This document shows, piece by piece, positions 7,644-16,467 of a stretch of DNA of 64,000 bases. The translations under genes were made by a program, and so were the position numbers. This DNA comes from Gemmatimonadota bacterium (GTDB taxonomy: Bacteria; Gemmatimonadota; Gemmatimonadetes; Longimicrobiales; Gaopeijiaceae). The notes below the pieces were generated by a model. The model had not been told where the DNA came from. It did not search any database and saw only the letters and a list, made by a program, of their open reading frames with translations. The number at the start of each line of letters is the position of its first letter. Position 1 is the first letter of the stretch. The stretch covers positions 1 to 64,000 of the forward strand of contig VGVR01000011.1 of NCBI GenBank assembly GCA_016873995.1, read 5' to 3'.

Positions 7644-8849
7644 GTGTCGTCTCCGAGGACGCGTGTAGTTGCGAAACTGCTGCTCACCGCGGTGTTGACC
7701 GCCTGCCAGCCCGGTGCCGAGGCCTCCGGTGGGGCAGGCAGCATGGTGCGCATGCCTGCGGACGCGTCCGGGCCGGGCGTCCCCGAGGGCGTGGCCCAGT
7801 TCGCGGTCGACCCGTTCTGGCCGAAGCCGCTCCCGAACAACTGGATTCTCGGCCAGGTGGCGGGGCTGTCCATCGATCCGGCCAATGACCATGTCTGGAT
7901 CATCCACCGTCCCTGGACCGTCCAGGCGACCAACGCCGGCGCGACGCCCGTGACGACCGTGCGTGACAACACGTGGGGATCCAATCCGCTGCAAGCGATG
8001 TGCTGCGTGACCGCCCCCGCGGTGCTCGAGTTCGACCCGGAGGGCAATGTCGTCCGCAGCTGGGGCGCAGGTGGCCAGGGGTACGAGTGGTTCAACAGCG
8101 AGCACGGGATCCACGTCGACTTCAACGGCAACGTGTGGGTGTCCGGTAACGGGGTCGACGACCACCAGATCCTGAAGTTCACTCAGGACGGCCGCCACCT
8201 CGGCACCATCGGCGGCATCGGCGTCAGCACGGGCAGCAACGACACCAACTCCGTGAACCGCTCGGCCATCTTCGAGGTCGATCCGGAGACGAACGAGTTG
8301 TACGTGGCCGACGGCTACGGCAACCGCCGTGTGATCGTGTTCGATGCCGAGACGCTGGCCTACCGTCGCCACTGGGGCGCCTACGGTGAGCCGCCCGTCG
8401 ACCAGGACCCGGGCCCGTGGGATCCGAACGCCCCGCCCAGCCGCACGTGGCGGACGCCGGTGCACGGCATCGCCATCTCGAACGACGACCTCGTCTACGT
8501 GACCGACCGCCCGAGCAACCGGATCCAGGTCTTCCAGAAGGACGGCACCTACGTGAAGGAGGCCGTGCTGGCCCCGCTCACCTACGGCCCCGGCTCGACG
8601 TGGGAGGTCACGTTCGATCCGTTCGACACGGAGCAGCGTTTCATCTACGTGCCCGACGGCACCAACAAAAAGGTCTGGACGCTCGATCGCGAGACGCTTC
8701 AGCCCGTGTACTCATGGGGCCGCGGTGGCCACGCGCCGGGCGAGTTCGACTGGCTGCACAACCTGGAGTTCGACTCCCAGGGCAACATCTTCACCGCCGA
8801 GGTGCAGACGGGCCACATCGTCCAGAAGTTCGCGCGCCTGCCGAACTGA
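7644..8849 (+). CDS. NHL-repeat beta-propeller lipoprotein
   Basis: The 401-aa protein starts at GTG 7644, with AGGAGG 5-10 nt upstream. A hydrophobic signal ends in the lipobox LTAC (C21), so it is probably lipid-anchored in the envelope. The remainder is a series of NHL-type blades: HGIHVDFNGNVWVSGN, NELYVADGYGNRRVIVFD, HGIAISNDDLVYVTDRPSNRIQVF, WLHNLEFDSQGNIFTAEV. This is the architecture of six-bladed NHL propellers, including the lyase domain of peptide-amidating enzymes, but catalytic residues were not verified. A perfect hairpin terminator follows 24 nt downstream, and the upstream HEAT operon ends 107 nt before it. Confidence 0.83.
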   Translation: MSSPRTRVVAKLLLTAVLTACQPGAEASGGAGSMVRMPADASGPGVPEGVAQFAVDPFWPKPLPNNWILGQVAGLSIDPANDHVWIIHRPWTVQATNAGATPVTTVRDNTWGSNPLQAMCCVTAPAVLEFDPEGNVVRSWGAGGQGYEWFNSEHGIHVDFNGNVWVSGNGVDDHQILKFTQDGRHLGTIGGIGVSTGSNDTNSVNRSAIFEVDPETNELYVADGYGNRRVIVFDAETLAYRRHWGAYGEPPVDQDPGPWDPNAPPSRTWRTPVHGIAISNDDLVYVTDRPSNRIQVFQKDGTYVKEAVLAPLTYGPGSTWEVTFDPFDTEQRFIYVPDGTNKKVWTLDRETLQPVYSWGRGGHAPGEFDWLHNLEFDSQGNIFTAEVQTGHIVQKFARLPN

Positions 8850-8872
8850 CGCGCTCAGCTGCCAGAGACGTC

Positions 8873-8908
8873 GAGGGCCGCCGCTTTCGCGGCGGCCCTC
8901 TTCGTTTT
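8873..8908 (+). terminator. Strong intrinsic terminator
   Basis: A perfect 12-bp stem, GAGGGCCGCCGC (8873-8884) with GCGGCGGCCCTC (8889-8900), has a TTTC loop and is followed by TTCGTTTT. It lies 24 nt after the NHL-lipoprotein stop and is the clearest rho-independent terminator on this side of the window. Confidence 0.88.
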
Positions 8909-8972
8909 CGCGCCATCCTGCAGCCTTGCCCGCGAGCCACCGGTGCCGGGGCACCGCTTACGCCACCAACCG

Positions 8973-9590
8973 CTAGTGGTGCACCATACCCGGTGGCGCA
9001 TCCGGCGGCATGATCATCGGCATGCTGAATGCGTGGTGCTCGCAACTCGCGGCGGGGTTGTAGGCCGCGAACATGCCGCTCGGGTTCTCCATGAAGAGCC
9101 AGACGTGCAAGTCGTAATGCGCCGGGAATCCTGTCCCCGGATTGTCGGGCGCAAACGCGAAGGGCACATCGCCGAACGTAGGCGGACGCCGATGCCCGGC
9201 CGCCTCCCATGCGGCCGCGGATACGGTGTTCGAGATGGCCACGAGCACCAGGGAGCTGTCTGGCTGGGGCTCGTAGACGAGCACCGCCGGCTGGAGGAAG
9301 TCCGTGTGCGTCCCCGTCGCGTCCAGCCGCGTCGCATCCTCGTCGATCCCGAGCAGGTCTAGACGGAGATAGTGCACGCCCATGACGCCGAGGTTCTCGA
9401 AGATCCCCAAGCTGTAGGGCGTCTCGCACACATCCAAGGGATCTCGCACATACCCATCGGCGAGCGCGACCTCCACGTTTCGATACCGCTCGGTTGCGGC
9501 CCGCACCTCATCGAGGGTGGGCGCGTCGGGTGTGCAGGCGTGCAGCGCCGTGAGGCAGACGGCCATCGCGATGGTCTTGGGGTCACGCAT
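8973..9590 (-). CDS. Lipoprotein of unknown function
   Basis: From the ATG at 9590 the protein begins MRDPKTIAMAVCLTALHAC, a short signal with an acceptable lipobox (LHAC). An in-frame ATG at 9626 adds 12 residues and cannot be excluded. The mature part (about 185 residues) begins with a segment ATERYRNVEVALADGYVRD and contains GVHYLR, PAVLVYEPQPD, HYDLHVWLF and CEHH. The His-rich ending (MIMPPDAPPGMVHH) and HxHxW-like patches suggest possible metal binding, but no family was recognised with certainty. It is transcribed toward the terminator that ends the NHL gene. Confidence 0.7.
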   Translation of the reverse strand: MRDPKTIAMAVCLTALHACTPDAPTLDEVRAATERYRNVEVALADGYVRDPLDVCETPYSLGIFENLGVMGVHYLRLDLLGIDEDATRLDATGTHTDFLQPAVLVYEPQPDSSLVLVAISNTVSAAAWEAAGHRRPPTFGDVPFAFAPDNPGTGFPAHYDLHVWLFMENPSGMFAAYNPAASCEHHAFSMPMIMPPDAPPGMVHH

Positions 9591-9701
9591 GCGGGCAAGT
9601 GCGTTGTGGCGGATCATGCCCGACATGGTACCACGGCTCCGTCGCCCGGGATACATTGCCCTCCTCGGTCACGCACCTCACCTCGTCCCCGCCCGAGCCC
9701 G

Positions 9702-10328
9702 ATGCGTCTCGCCCCGACCCTCCTCGCCCTCCTCATGGCCTCCGGCGCGGAGCTCAGCGCCCAAGCCACCGCACAGGCCCACATCGCGCACGTGCTGACC
9801 GCGTTCCCCGGCGCGCCCAACGGGGCGGCGCTGCTGGCCGTCGCCGAGGCGGACGCCGCGCTCGCGGTCGAGCACGCCCGCCTGGCAGGCTCAAACCAGA
9901 CGGACGTCGGACCGATGGTCACGCACTCCCGCCACCTCCTGCGCATCCTCGACGGCAGCGCCGCCCCCAGGGGGCCCGGAAGCGGTATGGGCGTCGGCCC
10001 GGCCGCCGACGCGATCGCGCAGCATATCGACATGGCAGCCGGGGCCGAAGGCGCGACCGACCTGGTGCGCACGCACGCGGCGCACGTGGCGACCTCCGCC
10101 CGAGCCGTGTCGGCCCGCACGGCCGAGATGCGCACGCTGGCCAACCGCGTCATCGCGGAGTCCGACTACGTGCGCGCCTACGAGCTCGTCCGCCAGCTCC
10201 AACGGCTGGCGGGTCAGCTGGTGCCTGGCGCGGACGCGTCGGGCGACGGCACGATCACGCTCTCCGAAGGAGGCCTCGCGCACGTGCGCACGCACATGGG
10301 CCTCATGACCGGCGCGACTGCGCGGTAG
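9702..10328 (+). CDS. Exported protein with one EF-hand-like loop
   Basis: This 208-aa protein has a signal peptide (PTLLALLMASGAELSAQ) and an Ala-rich helical body. Near the C-terminus, residues 178-189 (DASGDGTITLSE) match a 12-residue EF-hand/dockerin-type calcium loop: D178, S180, D182, G183, I185 and E189 at loop positions 1, 3, 5, 6, 8 and 12. A calcium-stabilised periplasmic protein is plausible, but the family was not recognised. It diverges from the lipoprotein gene. The ATG at 9702 was chosen because the signal peptide begins there. Confidence 0.7.
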   Translation: MRLAPTLLALLMASGAELSAQATAQAHIAHVLTAFPGAPNGAALLAVAEADAALAVEHARLAGSNQTDVGPMVTHSRHLLRILDGSAAPRGPGSGMGVGPAADAIAQHIDMAAGAEGATDLVRTHAAHVATSARAVSARTAEMRTLANRVIAESDYVRAYELVRQLQRLAGQLVPGADASGDGTITLSEGGLAHVRTHMGLMTGATAR

Positions 10329-10457
10329 GAGGCGGCGCAGCAGGCGGTCCGGGCCGTGGGCGCGGCAGCATCAGCCCAGTAACGGGTCGCCGGCGCGGCG
10401 CACCTCAGCGCTCACCTAGTCAGAGTCGGTGCGCGTCGACAGCGCGCGCATCCACGC

Positions 10458-11774
10458 CTATACCAGGATCGGCAGTATCCGCGGCTCGCCGAGCAGTGCG
10501 CCCGGGTGGTTCGCCTGAATATCGCGCACGGCCCACTCGACCTGCGCGCGCGTGCACGACATGGTGGCGATGGCGAACTCGGCGTGGTCGACCTGGTGCC
10601 GATTGTGGCTGACCGTGTCGATGTTGATGCGCTGGCGCCCGATCGCGGTGGTGACGATGCCGGTCATGCCGGGCATGTCGGCGGTCTCGAAGACGATGTT
10701 GTAGGGGAGCTCCAGCTCGCCCAGGGGCCGCAGGTCGAAGTCCGTCGTGGCCACCTTCGGCAGCGCGTGCTCGCCGTGGCGCGCGAGGAAGACGATGTCG
10801 GAGACGATCGCGCTCCCGGTCTCGAGCGACCCCGCGCCCTGACCGATCAGGACGATCTCGCCCGCGTACCGGCCCATCACGCGGATCGCGTTGGTGGCGC
10901 CGTCGATCTTGGAGAGCAGGTTCGTATGCTTGACGATCATGGGGCACACCGCGGCGTGCACGGCGTCGCCGACGCGTTGCGCATGGCAGATGAGCTTGAT
11001 CACGCCCTGCATCTCGTGCGCGAACGCGACGTCCCCGGCTGTTACGGTGTCGATGCCCTGCCGCGGCAGGTCCTCGAAGGCGAGCTCGAGGCCGAACGCC
11101 AGCCGCAGGACGAGGGTGAGCTTGTGGCCCGCGTCGCCGCCGTTGATGTCCAGGGTGGGATCCGCCTCTGCGTATCCTTTGGCCTGCGCGTCGCGCAGCG
11201 CATCCGCGAAGCCCTCTCCCTCCGCCGTCATCTTGGACAGGATGTAGTTGCTGGTCCCGTTCATGATGCCGGAGATGGATTGGATCTCGTCCCCGGTCAG
11301 GCACTCGTTCAACCCCTTGATGATGGGGATGGCGGCGCTCACCGCCGCCTCGAAGCCCACGCCCTTGCCGTTCTTCCGAGCCGCGGTGAGGAGATCCGCG
11401 CTGTGCTTGGCGAGAAGCGCCTTGTTCGCAGTGACGAGGTGCTTGCCGGCCTCGAGCACCCCGCGCGCGACGGCGAGGATCTCCGGGCCGCTGCCTCCGA
11501 TCGTCTCGACGACGAGGTCGATGTTCGGATCCTGGAGGACCTTCTTGATTTCGGCGTCCGCCTGGGCGGGCGTCAGCTCGGCGCCATCACCCGCGTAGAA
11601 CTTCCGCGGAATCGAGTGGCGCTTGGCCGATGCATCCGGCATGAGGTCCACGATGCGCGCGAGCACGACTTCGCGCCCCGCGCGCTCGCCCAGCGCCTCG
11701 CGCTGCTCCAGTAGGATGCGTGCGACACCACCCCCCACCGTCCCGCACCCCAAGATCGCCACCCGGAATTGCAT
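10458..11774 (-). CDS. hom: Homoserine dehydrogenase
   Basis: The 438-aa enzyme reduces aspartate semialdehyde to homoserine with NAD(P)H, feeding threonine and methionine synthesis. The N-terminal Rossmann motif ILGCGTVGGG covers residues 6-15. NKALLAKH, GIMNGTSNYIL and a segment with EADPTLDINGGDAGHKL (substrate site) follow, and the C-terminal 80 residues form an ACT regulatory domain (YNIVFETADMPGMTGIVTTAIG). The start at 11774 was chosen because GAGG lies about 10 nt upstream and homology begins there; the open frame extends a further 96 codons without homology. Length is normal for the ACT-containing form. Confidence 0.94.
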   Translation of the reverse strand: MQFRVAILGCGTVGGGVARILLEQREALGERAGREVVLARIVDLMPDASAKRHSIPRKFYAGDGAELTPAQADAEIKKVLQDPNIDLVVETIGGSGPEILAVARGVLEAGKHLVTANKALLAKHSADLLTAARKNGKGVGFEAAVSAAIPIIKGLNECLTGDEIQSISGIMNGTSNYILSKMTAEGEGFADALRDAQAKGYAEADPTLDINGGDAGHKLTLVLRLAFGLELAFEDLPRQGIDTVTAGDVAFAHEMQGVIKLICHAQRVGDAVHAAVCPMIVKHTNLLSKIDGATNAIRVMGRYAGEIVLIGQGAGSLETGSAIVSDIVFLARHGEHALPKVATTDFDLRPLGELELPYNIVFETADMPGMTGIVTTAIGRQRINIDTVSHNRHQVDHAEFAIATMSCTRAQVEWAVRDIQANHPGALLGEPRILPILV

Positions 11775-11922
11775 GCCGTCGTCCTCGGATTCTTCGGTCT
11801 GAGTGGGGGTATGGATATGGCATCCGAGCGGGCCACGGAAGTGATTGCTCGCCGAAAGTCCCCGTGTCCCGAAGCGGGCCCCCGTGCTATCCTCGGACTC
11901 CGCTCGCACACGAGGAACCCAG

Positions 11923-12318
11923 ATGAGACTGTCGAAGACCCTGCTCACTTCTTTGGCGGCAGCCGTGATTGCCGCCGCTTTCGCGTCCCCTGCGGCCGCG
12001 CAGCAGCTTCCGTACGGAGGCTGGACCGGGACGATGACCCCTCCGGGGGGCGAGCCGATCACCGTCAGCTACGAGGTGGGGGAGCTCGACGGTGCGCTCG
12101 CCATCGTGATGCGCGCCATCATGGTGCAGGAAGTGATCCCGTTCCACGACATTCGCGTGGAGGGCGACGCCCTGACCTTCTGGTGGGAGCCAGGGGTCCG
12201 TGTCGATTGCAGGCTCGAGCGGACGACGACTGGAAGCTACGAGGGCCCCTGCTCCGCCGCGGGAGACAGCGCCGCCGGAAGGCTCACGATGGTGCCACCG
12301 GTCGGCGGGCAGGAGTAG
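11923..12318 (+). CDS. Small exported protein of unknown function
   Basis: The 131-aa product starts at ATG 11923 with GAGGAA 6-11 nt upstream. A classical signal peptide ends near AAAQQ at residues 25-28. The mature part, about 100 residues rich in beta-strand-forming sequence (WTGTMTPPGGEPITVSYEVGELDG, LTFWWEPGVRVDCRLER), looks like a single small beta domain containing two Cys. No family was recognised. It diverges from hom. Confidence 0.72.
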   Translation: MRLSKTLLTSLAAAVIAAAFASPAAAQQLPYGGWTGTMTPPGGEPITVSYEVGELDGALAIVMRAIMVQEVIPFHDIRVEGDALTFWWEPGVRVDCRLERTTTGSYEGPCSAAGDSAAGRLTMVPPVGGQE

Positions 12319-12343
12319 GTAGCGCCAGCTCGATGGCAGTTCG

Positions 12344-12697
12344 TCAGGGGCAAACCCGCAGGTTCCCGTCGACGTTGGCGTAGTCGAGGACGACGCCGTA
12401 CCCGAACGTCACGCTGGAGCGACCGTAGAGCCAGTCGCCGAAGGCGATCGAATCCGGCTCACCCAGGATCGCACGCACCTCTTCCCGCGAGGTGCCGCCG
12501 CGGATGCAACGGAGCCCCTGGGTGGTGTCCGAAGGCCCCGGGGCGGCCAGCGTACTTGGAGCGGTCGAGGCAGGTTCGTGCTCGCCGGGGGGCGGAGCCG
12601 CCCCGTCCTCGGCCGACCCGCACGCGAGCCCCAGCGACATCGCCAGCGCCAGGGTCAGCGGCACCCCGACGAAGAGCCCGCGTGGCCGGAGCTTCAT
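12344..12697 (-). CDS. Small lipoprotein with SmpA/BamE-like C-terminal domain
   Basis: From ATG 12697 the protein has a signal with a lipobox-like site (LGLAC), a Pro/Ala/Ser spacer, and a 55-residue domain reading GGTSREEVRAILGEPDSI ... WLYGRSSVTF ... YGVVLDYAN. This pattern (SxxEVxxxLGxPD ... W-YG-S-x-V-x-F) is typical of the SmpA/OmlA (BamE-like) fold, a small outer-membrane-associated domain. It is not necessarily BamE itself. The sequence just upstream reads CCTCCT rather than a purine-rich ribosome site. Confidence 0.65.
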   Translation of the reverse strand: MKLRPRGLFVGVPLTLALAMSLGLACGSAEDGAAPPPGEHEPASTAPSTLAAPGPSDTTQGLRCIRGGTSREEVRAILGEPDSIAFGDWLYGRSSVTFGYGVVLDYANVDGNLRVCP

Positions 12698-12828
12698 AGG
12701 AGGTAATCCATGAGGCGCTTGAGTTAGGTGCAGACCCCCTGCCCACGCCAGACTCGTGCCCGCCGCCCGGGTTGCGCGGGGCCCCGCCGACGGCATGTTG
12801 TCGTTCCCGCACACCGTCGGGAGATCTC

Positions 12829-13883
12829 ATGGCCAAATACAAGAACATCCTCGAGACGGTCGGCAACACGCCGGTCGTGCGCATCAACCGCCTCGCCCCT
12901 CCGGGCGTCGACCTCTACGTGAAGGTCGAAGCCTTCAACCCGCTCGGCTCCGTGAAGGACCGGCTCGCGCTGGGCGTCATCGAGGCCGCCGAGGCCTCGG
13001 GTGAGCCGAATCCGGGTCAGACCGTCATCGAAGCCACCAGCGGCAACACGGGAATCGGCGTAGCAATGGTGTGCGCCGCGAAGGGATATCCCTGCGTCCT
13101 GGTGATGGCCGAGCAGTTCAGCGTCGAGCGCCGACGCCTCATGCGCTTCTTGGGCGCCAAGGTCGTGCTCACTCCCATGGCCGAGCGCGCCGTCGGCATG
13201 ATCAAGAAGACGGTCGAGCTGGCCGAGGCGCACGGCTGGTTCATGACCCGCCAGTTCGAGAACGAGGCCAACGCGGACTACCACTCTCGCACGACGGCGC
13301 GCGAGATCATCCGGGACTTCGACGGCGAGCGGCTGGATTACTGGGTGACGGATACGGGACGGGCGGCACGCTCAAGGGGGTGGCGCGCGTGCTCCGGAAC
13401 GAGCGGCCGCAGACGAGGGTGGTGGTGTGCGAGCCCGAGGACGCTCAGCTGATCGCCAGCGGCGTCGAGCAGAAGCGGAAGTCGGACGGCTCGCCTGCAG
13501 CACCGCACCCCGCGTTCAAGCCCCATCCGCTCCAGGGATGGACACCCGACTTCATTCCGAAGCTCACGGGCGACGCCTTCGACCTGAAGCTGGCGGATAG
13601 AGTGCTGGCGATTCCCGCGCCCGAGGCGCTGGCCTGCAGCAAGCAGCTCGCGGCCAAGGAAGGGATCTTCGTGGGCATCACGTCGGGCGCGACGTTCGCC
13701 GGTGCGCTCCGCGTCGCGCGCGAGGCCGAAAAGGGCACGAGCATCTTGGCCATGCTCCCCGACACGGGCGAGCGCTACCTGAGCACCCCGCTCTTCGCCG
13801 ACGTGCCGGTCGAGATGAACGACGACGAGTGGAAGATCTCGCGCTCGACGCCGTCGGCGCAGTTCCCGGTCGCGACCTCCTGA
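12829..13883 (+). CDS. cysK: Cysteine synthase A (O-acetylserine sulfhydrylase), frameshifted
   Basis: This PLP enzyme makes cysteine from O-acetylserine and sulfide. The first frame (12829 to about 13350) has NTPVVRINRL, NPLGSVKDR with the PLP lysine, and EATSGNTGIGVA. The second frame (about 13351-13883) has YGTGGTLKGVARVL, GWTPDFIPKL and GITSGATFAGAL. At the junction the DNA reads GTGACGGATACGGG where GTGACGGGATACGGG would encode the expected VTGYGTGG, so one G is missing next to 13351. Reunited, the protein would be about 351 residues. GGGAGA precedes the ATG. A one-base sequencing deletion is more likely than decay because both halves are perfectly conserved. Confidence 0.88.
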
Positions 13884-13898
13884 TCAGCCGCTGGATAC

Positions 13899-13926
13899 GG
13901 CCGCCGCTGGCCCTCCGGCGGCGGCC
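13899..13926. terminator. GC-rich hairpin between convergent genes
   Basis: GGCCGCCGC (13899-13907) pairs perfectly with GCGGCGGCC (13918-13926) across a 10-nt loop, in the 62-nt gap between the convergent cysteine synthase and DUF5916 genes. There is no T-run, so this is a possible bidirectional terminator at modest confidence. Confidence 0.4.
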
Positions 13927-13945
13927 GCAGCTGTGACTCGAACCA

Positions 13946-16281
13946 CTAAGACCGGAACAGATACGAGAGCTTCACGAAGAAAGCGTCGCGGCTGCGCGTG
14001 AGATCGTCGAAGCGAAAGGCACGCTCCTCTTCGATTGTGCTCCCGTACCCCGCGAAGAGCACGGTGCCCGGACTCGGCTGATACGAGAAGAGCCAGTCGA
14101 GCTGGACGTCGTTGCGGTCCCATGATGCGACGGGCGCGTACATGCCGCTCTCGTCGTCGTAGGCAAGCAGCGGCCGGCCCGTGCGCCCGTCGTCTCGCAG
14201 GTCGTCCTGCTGCTGCGCCACGTACTGGCCGACGACTCTGACGAAGACGGACCGGAGGAGTTGATACTCCACCTTCAGCCGCGGTACGCGGTTGAGGCTC
14301 ACCACGCTCCAGTCCGTGGGGCGGGCGACGCGCGTCTCGCTGTACGTGCCCTCGACGCGCACCCGCTCGGTGGGCCGCCACGTGGCGCCCAGCTCCGCCC
14401 ACAGGAGGTAACCCGGTGCCCACTCGGCGAAGTTCTCGTCCCTTCCGAGTACGACGAAGCCACTGGCCGAGAAGGCGGGAAACTGTGGAGTGCCCACCGT
14501 AAGCACGAAATCATAGTTGTTGATCGTCGGCCGGCCGACGAAGGGCACGGTGTCGCTGCCGAGGTCGATCGCATATCCGTCGTACAAGCCGGGCGGCAGG
14601 CGGAACTGCTCGAGCAGGAACGAGGCCCCCAGGTTCCACCCGCCGCGGAAGACGAACGAGTTGTTGAAGTGGAGCTTGGCCTCGTCCGGCGAAGGCGCCA
14701 GAAAGCGGTCGTAGAGCCACAAACCACTCGCCGTGACATTCGCGCCCCAGCTCTCCAGGCGTGCACCCGGCGCGCCGAAGCGCGTGACGCGCGGCGTGAC
14801 GCTCAAGGTGGCGACCCTGCCACGGCTGATGAAGCCGCTTCCCGCGCGGAAATCGGGGGAAATGCCGGAGGCCGAGACCGAGAAGCCTCGCTCGCGCCCG
14901 GCGCGACTGAGCGAGAGACTCCACATGGGTCCGGCCGTCACGTCCCCGCCCGAGCGTGTGCGACTTCCGGCGAGTACGGCGCCGAGCGTGTAGGCACCTG
15001 AAACGAGCCGGCCGTCTGCCGACGCCACTCGATTGTAGTTGGACCCGTCGACCCGGTCCGTGTACGTGACGCCTATGGTCGATCGTTCACCGACGCCCCG
15101 GCGCAAGCGCAGGATATTGTAGATGGGTCGATCGTCGCCGCTGGTGGAGAAGGACTCGGCATCTGCCGCAGCGAGGAAGCCCACGTCGGTGCCTCCGACC
15201 TGACCCGCCAGCTTGGCTGCCGCGACCGGGTCCGCGATGCGGCGCGTGTAGATGAGCGCACCCGGCGCCGCGAACTGCTCTGCCCCCTCGAGGAAGAACG
15301 GTCGCTTCTCCGGAAAGGCGAGCGCGAGGCGCGGATCGAACTGAATCTGCGCGGCGTCGGACTCCACCTGCGAGAAATCCGGGTTGATCGAGCCGTTCAG
15401 GGTGAGGTCAGTGGTGATACCCCAACGAGCGTTCACGCCGAACTGGCTGGACTGACGGTCGTAGGTCCAGCCGCCCGTCGCGCCCGGGGCACCCATGGTC
15501 TGGCTGGTCACCACCGGGTTGAGGTCGAGGACCAGGCCGCGGCGAAGGCCATCGAGTCCTTCCAGCGTGCCCCCTTGGGCGAGAAGAGACGTCTCGCCGC
15601 GACGCACCTGCGTCCACGTCTGGGTCTGTCCCGCATGCTGGACGCGACGGAGCACGTTGATGCCCCAGGTCTGCGGCTGCTCCGAAGGAAAGCGCAGGCT
15701 CTTGAACGGGACGTGCATCTCGATCTCGTATCGACCCTCGAGAACGCGGCCCGCGGACGCGAAGAGATAGTCCGGACTCAGGTCGATGCGCGCGCTCGAC
15801 TCTTCGGCGCTGAACATGCCAGCTCGCGAGCGCTCCTCCTCACTCTGCGTGCCGTCTGCTTGCACCCCGAACGGGTTCACGGCGAAGACCAGCGCGCGCC
15901 GTCCGTCCCCGAAGGGGTCGAGCAGAATCTGCACGTAGTCGTCGCCGAAGATGCGATCCCGATCGGCGAGCGTCGCGTTCACGGGCGCGTGAGGCTCGAA
16001 GGCGCGGATCCCCAGGTACATCCCCTCCGGCGCGCACCAGACGAGGACTTCCGTCTCGTCTTCGGCCGGGAGGCCGTCCACGGGTTGGTACTGCGAGAAG
16101 CCCGCGAGCATGGCGGCCTGGGCCCAGACCACCTCGTCGAGGACACCGTCGACACGAGCTTCGGCGTCGAATCGAGGAACCTGAACCGCGACCGCGCCCT
16201 CCGTCCCCGGTACACCCCGGGGGAGGCCGGTACGGGCGGCACGCCCGCGGCGAGTTGGAATGGGAGGAGGAGTGTGAACAT
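13946..16281 (-). CDS. DUF5916 outer-membrane beta-barrel with N-terminal CBM9-like domain, frameshifted near its signal peptide
   Basis: The main frame holds an N-terminal carbohydrate-binding-family-9-like domain (VPRFDAEARVDGVLDEVVW ... YVQILLDPFGDGRRALVFAVNPFG) followed by a long DUF5916 barrel with the hallmark FPEKRPFFLEG, ending KLSYLFRS as barrels often do. No signal peptide exists in that frame. In a second frame, ATG 16281 begins MFTLLLPFQLAAGVPPVPA, a good signal peptide, which would join the main frame if one base were added in the C4/G5 run at 16215-16223. Without that repair the protein could not be exported. The domain is common in outer-membrane proteins of Bacteroidota, Gemmatimonadota and Acidobacteriota, with uncertain substrate. 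Confidence 0.8.
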
Positions 16282-16467
16282 TGCACGTTTCGACGCACGC
16301 GGAGCCCGTTCGGTTGCCGACACCAGGCTGTCCAGAGCGGCGGCTCCCGCCGCTCCAACCGGCCGAGACACCCGAACCTACACGGACCGGCGCGATGGCG
16401 GGTTGCGGCCCGGGCTTCATCTCACGAGCGTGCTCCCCCCGCGCCTTGAACCGGAAAAGGCTCCCAC

